NCBI GenBank assembly: GCA_029252405.1
Contig: JAQXBM010000021.1
Span: 40,777 to 104,776 of the forward strand
Reading direction: 5' to 3'
DNA length: 64,000 bases
Source of the DNA: Crocinitomicaceae bacterium
Lineage (GTDB): Bacteria; Bacteroidota; Bacteroidia; Flavobacteriales_D; Crocinitomicaceae
The notes below the pieces were generated by a model. The model was not told where the DNA came from. It was given only the letters and a program-made list of their open reading frames with translations, and did no database searches. The position numbers were made by a program, and so were the translations under genes. Positions 1-9,686 of this stretch are shown here, one piece after another; the stretch's first letter is position 1, and every line of letters begins with the position of its first letter.

Positions 1-86
1 GCGAAAATCAACAAGGCGATTTTCCATTTTTGTTTGTTGGAGTATAAATTCATTCGGTCAACTAAGTTAACGAGAATTAATAAGAA

Positions 87-1193
87 TTAGTGTCTCACTT
101 CTAACCCTAATGCGGCTTCTACTTTTGCGCACACTTCGCGATGATCATTTTGCCCGACCAACGCTCTCAGTTTTTCGGGATTTCGTTTCGGAGTAGACGC
201 CATGATTTCATCAATTTTAGCCGCTAGATCATCCGAATTCATCGATTCAAAAAGAATGCCCCCTTCGCTTGAATTCATTATTTCTGGAGTACCACCTGCG
301 TTGCTTCCCAATACGGGAGTTTCAGACGCCAAGGATTCAATGGTCACCATGCCCACCGTTTCGGATTCGCTTGCCATCACCATCCAATCAATGCTGCGGT
401 AGAAATGCGAAATGTTGGATCCGTAGGGACGAAAAATCACTCGATCTTTCAATCCATTTTCTTCAATAAATTGAAACAGAGATTTTTCATATGCTGAGCC
501 TTCATTCTGAGTGGTTTCTCCCATGAACAACAGGGAGAAGTTCGAATGCTTCGATTTTTGCATCGTCTCCAATAAAACCAATTGACCTTTCTTCGGATCA
601 AACCGACCAGCCATTCCAAGAATGATTCGGTCTTTTGGCAAGTTGAGTTCGTGTCTAGAGATGTCTTTTGATGGTGGGTTTTTGAACTCATCCAATCGAA
701 TTCCAGAGGGAATAACCACCAAGTCATTTCTAAAATGCGTTTGATTTTCGACTTGTTTTTTGAGCCAATTTAGAGGGCAGGACCAAACATCGATGTAGCG
801 ATAACGGATCGTGTGAAAAATGCTTTTCTTTTTGATTCCGAGCTGCATTTCCATGAAATAAGAAACGTGCAATTGATCTTTCAAACGGTATTTCAATCCA
901 GCCGCTAAACTCATATCACCGGGCTTGCGCACAATAAAATGCGAGACCTTTTCGGATTCCAATATTTCTTGCGCTCTTGTTACCGCTTTGAAATCATACC
1001 ATCTACGATGCGCTTCAACGGATAAAAAGGGTAATTCAAGTTCGGTGGCTTTTTGGTGAATGGGTGAGTCTTTGAGTCCTAAAATAAGTACCGCATGTCC
1101 TCGTTCAGACATCCAAACAGCGTTCCGAAGGTGATTCATTTCTAATCCACCCCAGCTATTTGAACTACAGAAGTACGCTAACTTGATTCCCAT
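87..1193 (-). CDS. Glycosyltransferase, GT-B fold, GT4-like (glycosyl transferases group 1)
   Basis: This 368-residue protein probably transfers a sugar from a nucleotide donor onto a cell-surface glycan or lipid at the cytoplasmic face of the inner membrane. The N-terminal half opens with a Rossmann strand and a Gly-Gly-Leu-Glu loop (about residues 14-18), typical of the acceptor domain. The second half has the start of the donor domain (ILGMAGRFDPKKG, about 192-204) and the EX7E-type donor-site motif ESETVGMVTIESL near 277-289, followed by a GGTPEIM loop. The length is normal for the family. Donor and acceptor cannot be told from sequence. It is divergent from the next gene. The 86 bp before its stop codon hold nothing I recognise. 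Confidence 0.85.
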   Translation of the reverse strand: MGIKLAYFCSSNSWGGLEMNHLRNAVWMSERGHAVLILGLKDSPIHQKATELELPFLSVEAHRRWYDFKAVTRAQEILESEKVSHFIVRKPGDMSLAAGLKYRLKDQLHVSYFMEMQLGIKKKSIFHTIRYRYIDVWSCPLNWLKKQVENQTHFRNDLVVIPSGIRLDEFKNPPSKDISRHELNLPKDRIILGMAGRFDPKKGQLVLLETMQKSKHSNFSLLFMGETTQNEGSAYEKSLFQFIEENGLKDRVIFRPYGSNISHFYRSIDWMVMASESETVGMVTIESLASETPVLGSNAGGTPEIMNSSEGGILFESMNSDDLAAKIDEIMASTPKRNPEKLRALVGQNDHREVCAKVEAALGLEVRH

Positions 1194-1248
1194 TGACCGT
1201 AAAATTAATAACCTGAGCGTATTTTTAGCCCGTCACACTGCTTATTCG

Positions 1249-1256
1249 TAACTTTG
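1249..1256 (+). promoter_or_regulatory. Promoter -7 box TAACTTTG
   Basis: The octamer matches the Bacteroidota -7 consensus TAnnTTTG. Transcription would start around 1263, downstream of an in-frame ATG at 1254, so translation of the small membrane protein should begin at the ATG at 1281. No good -33 box is visible. Confidence 0.55.
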
Positions 1257-1280
1257 CATCGAAACATCAAAATTGAAAAA

Positions 1281-1592
1281 ATGACATCTACGAAAACACG
1301 GGCTTTGGCAATTTTTGTAATTACGGCGTTCGTTTTGGCTGTTCTCTTTTTCACACTTCCGATAAATATTTTTGATGGAGAGATTCATGTCGTTGAGCCA
1401 CAGCGAGATTACGTGATTGAGGCTCCATTGAGCTTGTCGAATTTCATCGGCATTGGTTACGATGAGGTTGATATGCAATACGTTGAGTCATTCAATCTTA
1501 CAGGGAAAGGTTGGGCGATGGCGGCTATTTTTATTTTCGGATTTCCGGCACTTTTAGCCTACCGGATTTATCTAAAGTCGGTAAAAGACTGA
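1281..1592 (+). CDS. Small two-TM membrane protein, unknown function
   Basis: This is a hypothetical protein of 103 residues. It has an N-terminal hydrophobic helix (about residues 7-27), a roughly 45-residue acidic stretch predicted to lie outside the membrane, and a second hydrophobic helix near residues 74-95 ending in a short basic tail. I do not recognise a family. The ATG at 1281 was preferred to the in-frame ATG at 1254 because the -7 promoter box overlaps the latter. It stands alone between the divergent glycosyltransferase and the secreted protein downstream. Confidence 0.55.
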   Translation: MTSTKTRALAIFVITAFVLAVLFFTLPINIFDGEIHVVEPQRDYVIEAPLSLSNFIGIGYDEVDMQYVESFNLTGKGWAMAAIFIFGFPALLAYRIYLKSVKD

Positions 1593-1673
1593 AAGTCTGT
1601 GTATTTATAATTTTGAGTAACCAAAAATCTTCCATAAATTTAGTGGAGTCGAACATTTTGACACGCTCTACTT

Positions 1674-3311
1674 ATGAAACTTGCTACATTCCTTACGGGC
1701 TTACTTTGCGCGCATGCGCTTTTCTCTCAGCACAACAATGAGTTTTACAATGACGGAGCGGTCGTAACAGTTCAGGCTGGAGCCGAAGTGTATGTCATGG
1801 GTGATTTCCACAATTATCAAGTGTCAGGGCTTTTACGGAATAATGGATTTATTGAAATTCAAGGGTACGCACTGTCTGATAATTTATTTCAGCAGCGCGG
1901 TACAGGAACTGCCTTGTTCATTAATAACGATGTCAACGTAGGGCAAACACAATACATCTCTGGAAGTTACGCCGTTCGCGGTGGACAAGCAGCCATTGGA
2001 GTAGATGACGGATCTTTTTACAATTTGGAACTTTCCAACGATCAAGGAATCGTTTGGTTAAATGGAACGGGGAATATTGCCGATGTTCGAAATTCAGTGG
2101 ACTTCAATGGACCGAACGCGCCTGTTGTCAATCGAATTATTACACACGACCCATTAGCAATTCCAGCAAATGGAAGTGGATATTTGGCAACATTTGGATT
2201 GATGAACCCTGCCGCAGGTATTGGAAATCTGATTGACAATACGGTGAGTACAGGCGGGAATATGTCGGGAACTGACAACGGTTATATCCAAGGGAATTTC
2301 CGCAGAGCCATTTCACCAGTAGGTGGAACATACAATTACGTACTCGGTCTTCAGCCAGCGGGAGCAGCAGCTCAACGAGGAATGCAATACATGAATTTGA
2401 TCTTGGGAGCGAACAATTACGATGTCATTTCAGGATACTTCCAAACAGGTCTCGATAATACATTTCCTGCTGGAACAGAGTGCAGTGGTTACATCATTGA
2501 CTATTGGGGCGGAGTTGATCACGGTCAGTGGGTAATGTCAGATTTCACCGGCGCAGGTGCTGGAACGTTTGAGGTGAGAGTTTGGCCTCAGGATGATAAT
2601 TTCCCTCCGAAGTCCGTTTGGCTTGTCACGAAAAACAACACGGTTTTGGGTACAGCGGATGATTGCGGTCCAACACCAATTGGGCTCGATAGAGCAGGAT
2701 ACAACGGAATGGGACAGTTTGGAGTTGCAGCATCAGAAATTTTACTTCCAGCGGAACTTCTGAATATCTGGGCTGATCCAAATAATGATCATATTGAAGT
2801 AGGTTGGACCGTAGGATCAGAATTGAATCTAGATTTCTACGAAGTACAACGCAGCGAAAACGGGATTGATTTTGAAACAATCGGGATAGTGAATGCTGTT
2901 GGCTCAACTCAGACTGAGCAGAATTACACTTTCGAGGATTACAACGTCGGTCGAAATCAGGATTACTACTACAGATATCAATCTGTTGATTTCGACATGT
3001 ACACGGAGTATTCACCCATTGTTAATGCCCGATTAATAGGATCTGAAAATTTTGTTGAGAGCATTTTAGTATATCCAAACCCAACCAACGGAAATCTATT
3101 TTTAGAGTTAATACTGGAGCTTAATTCACTTGTTGAAATGAAAGTTTTGAACAGCGCTGGACAACAGATAGAATCAATTGAACGCGTTGGCTCTGGTGGG
3201 AACAATGTATTTGCATTGAACACGAACGATTGGGCAGCAGGAATATATGTTGTTCAGGTTACTGATCTAAGAACGGGTCAGACTGTATACAGAAAAGTTA
3301 TTAAAGATTAA
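1674..3311 (+). CDS. Secreted protein with T9SS type A sorting domain
   Basis: This 545-residue protein starts with a short signal peptide (LATFLTGLLCAHALFSQ). The first two thirds are a Gly/Asn-rich beta-type region with no family I can name. A fibronectin-III-like segment (about 350-440, with phrases such as EVGWTVGSELNLDFYEVQRS) precedes a classic T9SS type A tail. That tail begins at VYPNPTNG (about 466), includes VLNSAGQQI, and ends in a basic, hydrophobic strand. It should be exported through the Sec system, then across the outer membrane by the type IX machinery, and be anchored or released at the surface. The next gene begins 11 bp later, so the two are probably co-transcribed. Confidence 0.85.
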   Translation: MKLATFLTGLLCAHALFSQHNNEFYNDGAVVTVQAGAEVYVMGDFHNYQVSGLLRNNGFIEIQGYALSDNLFQQRGTGTALFINNDVNVGQTQYISGSYAVRGGQAAIGVDDGSFYNLELSNDQGIVWLNGTGNIADVRNSVDFNGPNAPVVNRIITHDPLAIPANGSGYLATFGLMNPAAGIGNLIDNTVSTGGNMSGTDNGYIQGNFRRAISPVGGTYNYVLGLQPAGAAAQRGMQYMNLILGANNYDVISGYFQTGLDNTFPAGTECSGYIIDYWGGVDHGQWVMSDFTGAGAGTFEVRVWPQDDNFPPKSVWLVTKNNTVLGTADDCGPTPIGLDRAGYNGMGQFGVAASEILLPAELLNIWADPNNDHIEVGWTVGSELNLDFYEVQRSENGIDFETIGIVNAVGSTQTEQNYTFEDYNVGRNQDYYYRYQSVDFDMYTEYSPIVNARLIGSENFVESILVYPNPTNGNLFLELILELNSLVEMKVLNSAGQQIESIERVGSGGNNVFALNTNDWAAGIYVVQVTDLRTGQTVYRKVIKD

Positions 3312-3322
3312 AACGAACTAGG

Positions 3323-4954
3323 ATGAGAAAATTAGTAGGAACAATTGTTTTTTCAGGATTCATTGCAGGAATGAGTTTTGCTCAGAATGTTGGAATCGCC
3401 GAGCCAGCACCAAACAGTAAGTTAGACGTCGTTCAAACAGAAACTACCGGGAATACCATTGAAGTCACACATGGAATTACCACGAATGGAAGTTCTGCAG
3501 CTTGGTTAAAAAATAGCGGGGTAGGATATGGACTTCACGTTCAAAACTTATTGACAACGAACAATACTGCCGTAGGCAGATTTTTGCAATTAGGAACTGG
3601 AGGAACAGCCCATGGACAGCTAATTACAATGGATCCAACTACTATTGGTGGAACTACAGGGCAATTTATTGATCAAGGGGGTCTTGGACTCGGATCATAT
3701 ATTGACATGAGTAATGCTGCATCCGGATCAGCGGGCTATTACGTGAGCCACGATGGAACCGGTGATGGGTTGACAATTTTTCAAAATGGTACAGGAGACG
3801 GTATCTACAATGATGTAGCGAACGGTTTTGGGGTATTTAACGTTCTGAATGCATCCTCAATTGGAACAATTAATTTAATGCTTGCAGGAGGAATAGGAGA
3901 AATTATTGACGTGGGAACCTTTGCTGGTACTGGCGTTTACGTCGTAGCTGTGGATAATCCTTTGGCTCCAACAGCTGGAGGAGACGTTTTCGCTTTCGAC
4001 GCAGTAGTTCGAACGGCAACTCCTACTGGCGCTCTCGTAAATGGGGGAGTGCTAGCAGGAATTCAATCTGGACAAGGTCACGGTGTGCTTGTTACACATT
4101 CAGGTATATCGGGTAGAAATGCTGAGTTTAACATCGTAAATGCAGCCAATACAGATGCCGCAATATTTACCGTCACAACTGGACAAGGTTCGGCAGTACT
4201 GGCTCAGAATCAGAACAACGTTATCGCTGGAACAATGTACGTGGGAGATTTTGCTTACACAGGAGCAGATGTCACAGATCACGTTGGTGTTTCCGGATAC
4301 AGTCAACCAGCTGCGGGATGGGGAATTGGAGTTCTTGGTCAAGGTGGATGGTACGGTCATTTTTCTCTTGGAAATACAGGTGCCACGGGTGTTAAAACAT
4401 TCGCTATTGATCATCCAGCCGATCCTGAAAACAAAGTACTCAAGCATTTCTCTGTTGAGTCCAATGAAGTAGTGAACATGTACCGAGGGATTGTTGTTCT
4501 TGATGCAAGCGGGCAAGCGATTGTTGAGCTCCCGAATTATTTCGATCTCATCAACACAAACTTTAGTTACCAGTTAACCGCAATAGGAACACCACAGCAA
4601 CCGTATGTTTTAACGGAGATTTCTGGGAATACATTTGAAGTGGCAGGGGCGCCAAGCACGAAAGTGTCCTGGACAGTTTACGCAAATAGAAATGACAAAT
4701 ACTTGCAACAGCATCCTGAAGAAGGAGTTGACGTGGTTCAGAAAACAGGAGAGCGCCAAGGAAAGTACTTGAATCCAGAATTATATGGAATGCCTGCGTC
4801 TAGTGGAATGTTCCCAAAGACGGAAGCACAAACAGGATCGCAAATAAGTCCTAATGGTTCTCAAGGAACGACTACACAGCAGATCAGACAGGAAGCGGCA
4901 AATACGCAGCCAGCTCAAATGGAAACTGGGACAACGGATCCTTCAGAACAGTAG
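3323..4954 (+). CDS. Large secreted protein, Gly/Thr-rich, unknown function
   Basis: The protein has 543 residues with a signal peptide (cleavage probably after SFAQ, residue 21). It has a long region of degenerate beta-strand motifs rich in Gly, Thr and Asn (about 40-350). A more globular segment follows at about 370-460 (FSVESNEVVNMYRGIVVLD and then VELPNYF). I recall similar segments closing repeat-rich surface and tail-fibre-like proteins in many bacteria. The last 60 residues are Gln/Thr/Ser-rich and look disordered. No T9SS sorting tail is visible. It lies 11 bp behind the T9SS cargo gene and is followed by a strong terminator, so the pair forms a two-gene operon whose products may work together at the surface. 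Confidence 0.7.
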   Translation: MRKLVGTIVFSGFIAGMSFAQNVGIAEPAPNSKLDVVQTETTGNTIEVTHGITTNGSSAAWLKNSGVGYGLHVQNLLTTNNTAVGRFLQLGTGGTAHGQLITMDPTTIGGTTGQFIDQGGLGLGSYIDMSNAASGSAGYYVSHDGTGDGLTIFQNGTGDGIYNDVANGFGVFNVLNASSIGTINLMLAGGIGEIIDVGTFAGTGVYVVAVDNPLAPTAGGDVFAFDAVVRTATPTGALVNGGVLAGIQSGQGHGVLVTHSGISGRNAEFNIVNAANTDAAIFTVTTGQGSAVLAQNQNNVIAGTMYVGDFAYTGADVTDHVGVSGYSQPAAGWGIGVLGQGGWYGHFSLGNTGATGVKTFAIDHPADPENKVLKHFSVESNEVVNMYRGIVVLDASGQAIVELPNYFDLINTNFSYQLTAIGTPQQPYVLTEISGNTFEVAGAPSTKVSWTVYANRNDKYLQQHPEEGVDVVQKTGERQGKYLNPELYGMPASSGMFPKTEAQTGSQISPNGSQGTTTQQIRQEAANTQPAQMETGTTDPSEQ

Positions 4955-4976
4955 TCCTAAATAATATTGATACGAG

Positions 4977-5005
4977 ACCGACTTTGAAAGAAGTCGGTTT
5001 TTTTT
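4977..5005 (+). terminator. Rho-independent terminator
   Basis: An 8-bp perfect stem (ACCGACTT at 4977-4984, AAGTCGGT at 4991-4998) with a 6-base loop runs straight into eight T residues. It closes the two-gene secreted-protein operon upstream. Confidence 0.9.
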
Positions 5006-5041
5006 GTAACGTCGGTTACATGAAAACGATCAGAAGTAGTG

Positions 5042-5049
5042 TAACTTTG
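5042..5049 (+). promoter_or_regulatory. Promoter -7 box TAACTTTG
   Basis: The box matches TAnnTTTG and lies 17 bp before the ATG of the rhodanese gene and just after the terminator. It is the likely promoter of the rhodanese-hydroxylase pair. Confidence 0.55.
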
Positions 5050-5065
5050 ACAAAAAATAGAGAAA

Positions 5066-5362
5066 ATGTTCAAAGGATTATTTAAGAAAACGGATTATGC
5101 TCAGCTACTCAAAGATGGCGCTGTTATTATTGACGTGCGCAATCCAAGTGAGTTCTCAAGCGGAAGTGCAGTAGGATCAGAGAACATCCCTCTCGGGAAA
5201 TTTTCTGGACGTGTGAAACAAATCAAATCTTTGGGGGTACCTGTTATTTGTGTGTGCGCTTCTGGTGTAAGATCTGGGTCTGCGAAGGCACAATTGAAGG
5301 CTGCAGGTGTGGAAGCATACAACGGAGGAGCTTGGACAAAAATGATTCCTTATGTCGACTAG
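5066..5362 (+). CDS. Single-domain rhodanese-like sulfurtransferase
   Basis: This 98-residue protein is a stand-alone rhodanese domain. It has the N-terminal VIIDVRNPSEFSSGS strand and loop (about 20-35) and the active-site loop CASGVRS at about residues 64-70. There the Cys would carry the persulfide and the Arg-Ser ending is normal for the family. It ends with the usual NGG motif. The role is likely transfer of sulfane sulfur to thiophilic acceptors in the cytoplasm. The reading frame overlaps the next gene by 11 bp, which suggests translational coupling. Confidence 0.9.
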   Translation: MFKGLFKKTDYAQLLKDGAVIIDVRNPSEFSSGSAVGSENIPLGKFSGRVKQIKSLGVPVICVCASGVRSGSAKAQLKAAGVEAYNGGAWTKMIPYVD

Positions 5363-6251
5363 TTACGTCGATACCATATTAAATTCTTACGAGCGCGGTT
5401 GGGATTACTTCGTGAAAACCGTAACACATCCAATTAATCAGGATGGTGTTCTCAATGGTTTTTATGTGCTCATCCTTGCTTCTCTTTTAATTTGGGGATT
5501 GGAACTTCTCATTCCATGGAGAAAAAAACAAAAGACGTTTAGGAAAGACTTTTGGCTCGATGGGTTTTACATGTTCTTCAACTTTTACTTCTTCAATTTA
5601 CTCCTTTACGGAGCCCTATCGAATGTAGTCTTGAGGGCGTTTTATTCGGTCTTATCGCCAATTGGAGTGGAGAAAGGAGCGCATTTAATCGACCTGTCAG
5701 GAATGTACTGGGTGTGGGAGCTCATAATTTTCTTATTCATTGCTGATTTCGTACAATGGTGTGTTCACAACGCCTTGCATCGAATTCCATTTCTTTGGAA
5801 GTTCCATAAGGTTCATCATTCGGTGAAAGAAATGGGCTTTGCGGCACACTTGCGCTATCACTTTTTGGAGACCTTCGTATACCAAGCGGTAAAGTACATT
5901 TCACTTTCCATGATTTTCGGATTTACACTGGAAAACGCATTCATTGTATACTCAGGAACGGTGATCATCGGCCACTTGAATCACGCCAATTTGAATTGGG
6001 ATTACGGTCTGCTGAAATACGTATTCAATAATCCTAAAATGCACATTTGGCACCATTCGAAGGAATTGCCAGCGGAGCATCCAAAAGGAATGAATTTCGG
6101 AATCTCTCTTAGTTTGTGGGATTACCTTTTCCGAACGGCGTATGTTCCGAGTTCGGGTCGCGATATCGAGTTGGGTTTCCCAGATGATGAGCAGTACCCC
6201 GATTCATTTATTGGACATGTAGTTGAGCCATTCAAATCAGAAAAATCATAA
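5352..6251 (+). CDS. Fatty acid hydroxylase / sterol desaturase family membrane enzyme
   Basis: This 299-residue integral membrane di-iron enzyme has several hydrophobic helices in its first half. It shows the full set of histidine boxes: HNALH (about 139-143), HKVHH (about 155-159), an HLRYH box near 172 and HIWHH near 231. These bind two irons for O2-dependent hydroxylation or desaturation of a lipid. The substrate cannot be told. In Bacteroidota such enzymes act on fatty acids, carotenoids or sphingolipid-like compounds. The start codon lies inside the end of the rhodanese gene, so the two are probably translated together. Confidence 0.85.
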   Translation: MSTSYVDTILNSYERGWDYFVKTVTHPINQDGVLNGFYVLILASLLIWGLELLIPWRKKQKTFRKDFWLDGFYMFFNFYFFNLLLYGALSNVVLRAFYSVLSPIGVEKGAHLIDLSGMYWVWELIIFLFIADFVQWCVHNALHRIPFLWKFHKVHHSVKEMGFAAHLRYHFLETFVYQAVKYISLSMIFGFTLENAFIVYSGTVIIGHLNHANLNWDYGLLKYVFNNPKMHIWHHSKELPAEHPKGMNFGISLSLWDYLFRTAYVPSSGRDIELGFPDDEQYPDSFIGHVVEPFKSEKS

Positions 6252-6315
6252 GAGGAAGAGGTTAGATGGTGCAGAAGCTTTTCTGTATTTTCTTCCGCAG
6301 CAAAATGTTAAGCAT

Positions 6316-6546
6316 ATGAAAAAATATTTAGGATTGGCAGTGGCGGGCTCCTTGACTTTGGGCCTAGCTCCGTTTGTTCCACACCCTCACATTTGGAAAC
6401 AATTGAAGAATCTGTGGTTTGGAAGAACCATGCTTACGATGGATTGGCTCGATTTGCTCATGCACGGAGCTCCATGGATCGCATTGATTGTTATTTTGAT
6501 TGGGATGGCCGTTGAGAAGAAACGCGCTAATGATATGAAAAAGTGA
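6316..6546 (+). CDS. Small membrane protein, unknown function
   Basis: The protein has 76 residues with a hydrophobic N-terminal segment (KYLGLAVAGSLTLGLAPF) and a second helix (APWIALIVILIGMAVE, about 52-67) ending in basic residues. The frame is open from 6223, but the longer form would overlap the hydroxylase gene and adds an unlikely polar extension. The ATG at 6316 gives a membrane-signal-like start. It meets the convergent YfhO gene with no bases between the two stop codons. I know no family. Confidence 0.55.
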   Translation: MKKYLGLAVAGSLTLGLAPFVPHPHIWKQLKNLWFGRTMLTMDWLDLLMHGAPWIALIVILIGMAVEKKRANDMKK

Positions 6547-8658
6547 TCAATTCGGATTTCTTCTTTTATTCATGAAATACGTAAGAATCAAAAACAACAA
6601 AGCCCCAGCCCAAACAGCAATACTCACAAAACTCGCTCGGATCACATTCATTGGTTCGAAACTGAACTCAACTGTACTTTTTCCTTTGGGTAATGGTACG
6701 GACATAAACGTCTCACTCACGCGCTGAATCGGAATAATTTTCCCATCAACTTCTGCCTTCCAAGAAGGGTAGTAATTCTGCAAATAAACCACGTTGCTCG
6801 CTTCAGGAAGTTCAACATTCACCTTAAGTTCATTCGGGCCAAATGTTTCAATCCACAATTTCTGCGCTGACAAAGTATCAATGGAAGTGGTGTCGATATA
6901 GTTGTTGTCCATCAAATTCTCAGCAAAGAAAATAACAGGGTATTGCCCCATTCTATCGTACTCGCCGACTTCAACTGCCTTGGACATGTTCGTATAGCAA
7001 TATGGGCTAATTCCATCCAGTGTTGGGCGTTTCACGTAGATGGAAAGGTTCTTCCAAAGCTGAATGAATTCTAGGTTCAAATCAGCATCATTGCTCACGG
7101 AAATCGGGTCCCATGTAGATGGAGTAGGGTAGCCGTCAGGCAAATCTTCCATTCCACCCGATGCTTCTGAGAGAGGACGATCGTATAAAACAGTAGCGTA
7201 GCGATTCATCCATGTGAATGAAACGGCTTCAAAAATGATAAATAGCAATATCGATAAATGTCGATACTTTGATAAGTACTTCCAAGCAAGAATCAATGAA
7301 GCAAGCGACACAATCATTACTCCGCCTTGGAAGAAAACCAATTCATTAATGTTTGCTTGTTCCATGAAATGATCCCACCCAATGGTGAAAATCTGTCCGA
7401 ATTTGTATTTCTCAACTCCTGAGAATAGAACAATGTTCACTAGCCCAAGAGCCAGAATGGCACCCAAAATGAAATAGACGAACTGTTTTCTTCGCTTTTC
7501 TGATGATAAAATATGTTGGAGGGAAAATCCAGCAGACATCAACAAGAAGAACAAGGCGAATAATCGAAATAGGGAGGGGAATCGGAACAAGTCCATGAAA
7601 GGCAAATAGGTCGTCCAAGTTCGAACGGGAAGTGTTTGTCCCAATGAAATCATGATAAATAAGACGCCAACTCCAAAGTAAATACGTGCATTCTTTGGTG
7701 CGTCTTTTCGAAAGATGGTCGCGAAGATCGTCAACAGCAATAGTACTCCGAAATAACAATTCGTCATTGAGAAATCAGCCTCCCAAAAAGCAAAATCATT
7801 CTTCGCAGTTGCTAGCGGATAAAAATAGGACGTCAGCGCTTGTGGAGAGAGTGAGCCTTCGAGTGTATTCCAAACATCCGCTCGACCATTTAAACCTGTT
7901 CCTCGACTGATTAAGGGCGCCATGTCAAATGCCGCGACCAAAACCACAGCGCTCATCAACACAAATAGTCCTGCGGAAATTCCAAAAAACAACCACTGTT
8001 TGCGATAGAAATGATAGTTCTTGCTGCGAATTTGCTTCCACGAGTTCGCGATGAAATACCCAAACAAAACATAAATCGTTACGATAAACATCCCAGGATA
8101 TCCACCAGATAAAAGGAAGAAAAGAACAAGCGCCAATTGAATTGCCGTTCGAAATTTAGGAACATTCTGTAGCTTGAGATAATAGTGGAGCACCCACGGC
8201 AACCAAGCAGCACTCACCACCCAACCAACATGCTGCGCATTGCCAATCATCAGCCCAGACAACATATAACCTGCGGCGCAGCTAACCAGAACAGCTCGAG
8301 AAAATCCGAATTGTTTCAGCAGAAAATAGAAGCCAAGTCCACCCAGATAGAGGTGAAGCAGGTACTCGAAATGCAAGGCGCCGATTGAATATCCGCCAAA
8401 TAACGCTCCAACGCCCCAACTGATTGGGTACCACGTTCCAGGATCGCCCATTTGCGAAAAACCACCGTTAATGAACGGATTCCAAAGTGGAAGTTGGTTG
8501 TTCGAAAGCGTATCCGTGATGAAATATTTCCACGGCAAATAGAGGTCCATCGCGTCCCACTTCATCACCGCTTGACCGAAAACGAGCGGCGAAAGGGCAG
8601 CAATCAATACCAACAGAATAATGGAGGCATCAAAATATGTGGAACGGTTTTCACTCAT
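6547..8658 (-). CDS. YfhO-family polytopic membrane protein
   Basis: This is a protein of about 703 residues with roughly a dozen transmembrane helices, an extracytoplasmic region of about 180 residues, and one last helix near the C-terminus. It resembles the YfhO family (GT-C-like membrane glycosyltransferases). The N-terminal part has the expected DLYLPWKYFITD and NPFINGG phrases after the first helix. The soluble part ends with YYPSWKAEVDGK, a hallmark of YfhO proteins. The frame is open up to 8742, but the ATG at 8658 (MSENRSTYFD) places the first helix normally. YfhO homologues act in glycosylation of teichoic acids or other surface glycans in Gram-positives. The role here is unknown. 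Confidence 0.8.
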   Translation of the reverse strand: MSENRSTYFDASIILLVLIAALSPLVFGQAVMKWDAMDLYLPWKYFITDTLSNNQLPLWNPFINGGFSQMGDPGTWYPISWGVGALFGGYSIGALHFEYLLHLYLGGLGFYFLLKQFGFSRAVLVSCAAGYMLSGLMIGNAQHVGWVVSAAWLPWVLHYYLKLQNVPKFRTAIQLALVLFFLLSGGYPGMFIVTIYVLFGYFIANSWKQIRSKNYHFYRKQWLFFGISAGLFVLMSAVVLVAAFDMAPLISRGTGLNGRADVWNTLEGSLSPQALTSYFYPLATAKNDFAFWEADFSMTNCYFGVLLLLTIFATIFRKDAPKNARIYFGVGVLFIMISLGQTLPVRTWTTYLPFMDLFRFPSLFRLFALFFLLMSAGFSLQHILSSEKRRKQFVYFILGAILALGLVNIVLFSGVEKYKFGQIFTIGWDHFMEQANINELVFFQGGVMIVSLASLILAWKYLSKYRHLSILLFIIFEAVSFTWMNRYATVLYDRPLSEASGGMEDLPDGYPTPSTWDPISVSNDADLNLEFIQLWKNLSIYVKRPTLDGISPYCYTNMSKAVEVGEYDRMGQYPVIFFAENLMDNNYIDTTSIDTLSAQKLWIETFGPNELKVNVELPEASNVVYLQNYYPSWKAEVDGKIIPIQRVSETFMSVPLPKGKSTVEFSFEPMNVIRASFVSIAVWAGALLFLILTYFMNKRRNPN

Positions 8659-8807
8659 TAGAAATCGAAAGTACGAAACTTTATTGGGAGACTGGTTCGT
8701 CTTTATTTTGATATTGTCCAGTAACGCGGCTGTTTTAAACACTGGCGCTGAATAACATTCTTCATCTTGTTTTCACAGAAAGGTGCGATTTTTGTTTCTT
8801 TGCGGTC

Positions 8808-9686
8808 ATGAGGTTAATAGTCCTTGCTTCTTTCTTGTTTTTGGGGTATGCGTACGCCCAAGTTTTGGACAACCGGATGGGTGAAGCATTCACGGATAAA
8901 CCCTTTTTCAATGAGGAATTCGCAAAGCGCAATCGTTTGAAACGCTTGAATGGGACCTATACCTACAAAAATCAAGGAGGTCCAATGCGCGAGACGGCCT
9001 ATAAGCACGTATTTGAATTCGATAGCGAAGGGCGATTAGTGATGACGTACGAAACGCGCGCCGATGATGGAACCAAAGACACTTCATGGAACATCTACGA
9101 ATACGACGAGTACGGATTTTTAGATCTTCACCGAAAAACAGATGAGGAAGGATACACAACCGTACTTTATACGAATGATTCCATTGGTCGTCCGATCAAA
9201 GAAGAATATATCCGAGAGGTAGATAGCAGCGGTCGAATTATTCAAATCTTGGCATTCAACGAGGAGCGATTTGTCTACGCTGAGTATGATAATCAAACCA
9301 AATGTACGCACTACAACAACTACGATTTACCTTACTTAGATGAGTTCTACAATTACAACGATCTCGGCTATTTGGTCAGTCGCGAGGAGCGGATCAAAAT
9401 GACGTCCTCAGTATATACGTATACGCACGAATACAACGACAAGGGTAAACTCGCAGCGATTAAGAAAACGAGTAATCGCAAATCTGGAATTCTGGAGGAA
9501 ATGACGTATAAGTATGATGAATTGGGTAACCTGATTGAAAAGCGCATCTACCGCGACGGAGAGTTTACGACAGATATCCAAATCATTTACAATAGTAAAA
9601 CGAAGTTGCTTTCCGCGATTTTAACGAAGCAAGTAAGCTCCGGTTTTATGACCATTGTTCGTTTTAAGGATTACGAATACTACTAA
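8808..9686 (+). CDS. Secreted protein with YD-like repeats
   Basis: This 292-residue protein has a signal peptide (cleavage near YAYAQ, residue 18). It has a series of short beta units of the form Y-E-Y-D-E-x-G-x-L (about residues 65-270, for example YEYDEYGFL, YEYNDKGKL, YKYDELGNL). These resemble the YD repeats of RHS proteins, but the array is small and lacks a toxin or RHS core domain. It is probably periplasmic or at the outer surface. Its stop codon overlaps the stop of the convergent SDR gene by 4 bp. Confidence 0.65.
   Translation: MRLIVLASFLFLGYAYAQVLDNRMGEAFTDKPFFNEEFAKRNRLKRLNGTYTYKNQGGPMRETAYKHVFEFDSEGRLVMTYETRADDGTKDTSWNIYEYDEYGFLDLHRKTDEEGYTTVLYTNDSIGRPIKEEYIREVDSSGRIIQILAFNEERFVYAEYDNQTKCTHYNNYDLPYLDEFYNYNDLGYLVSREERIKMTSSVYTYTHEYNDKGKLAAIKKTSNRKSGILEEMTYKYDELGNLIEKRIYRDGEFTTDIQIIYNSKTKLLSAILTKQVSSGFMTIVRFKDYEYY

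Noticed and set aside
8808..9686. RHS/polymorphic toxin
   Set aside because: YD-like units are present, but there is no RHS core, no toxin tip and no immunity gene beside it.
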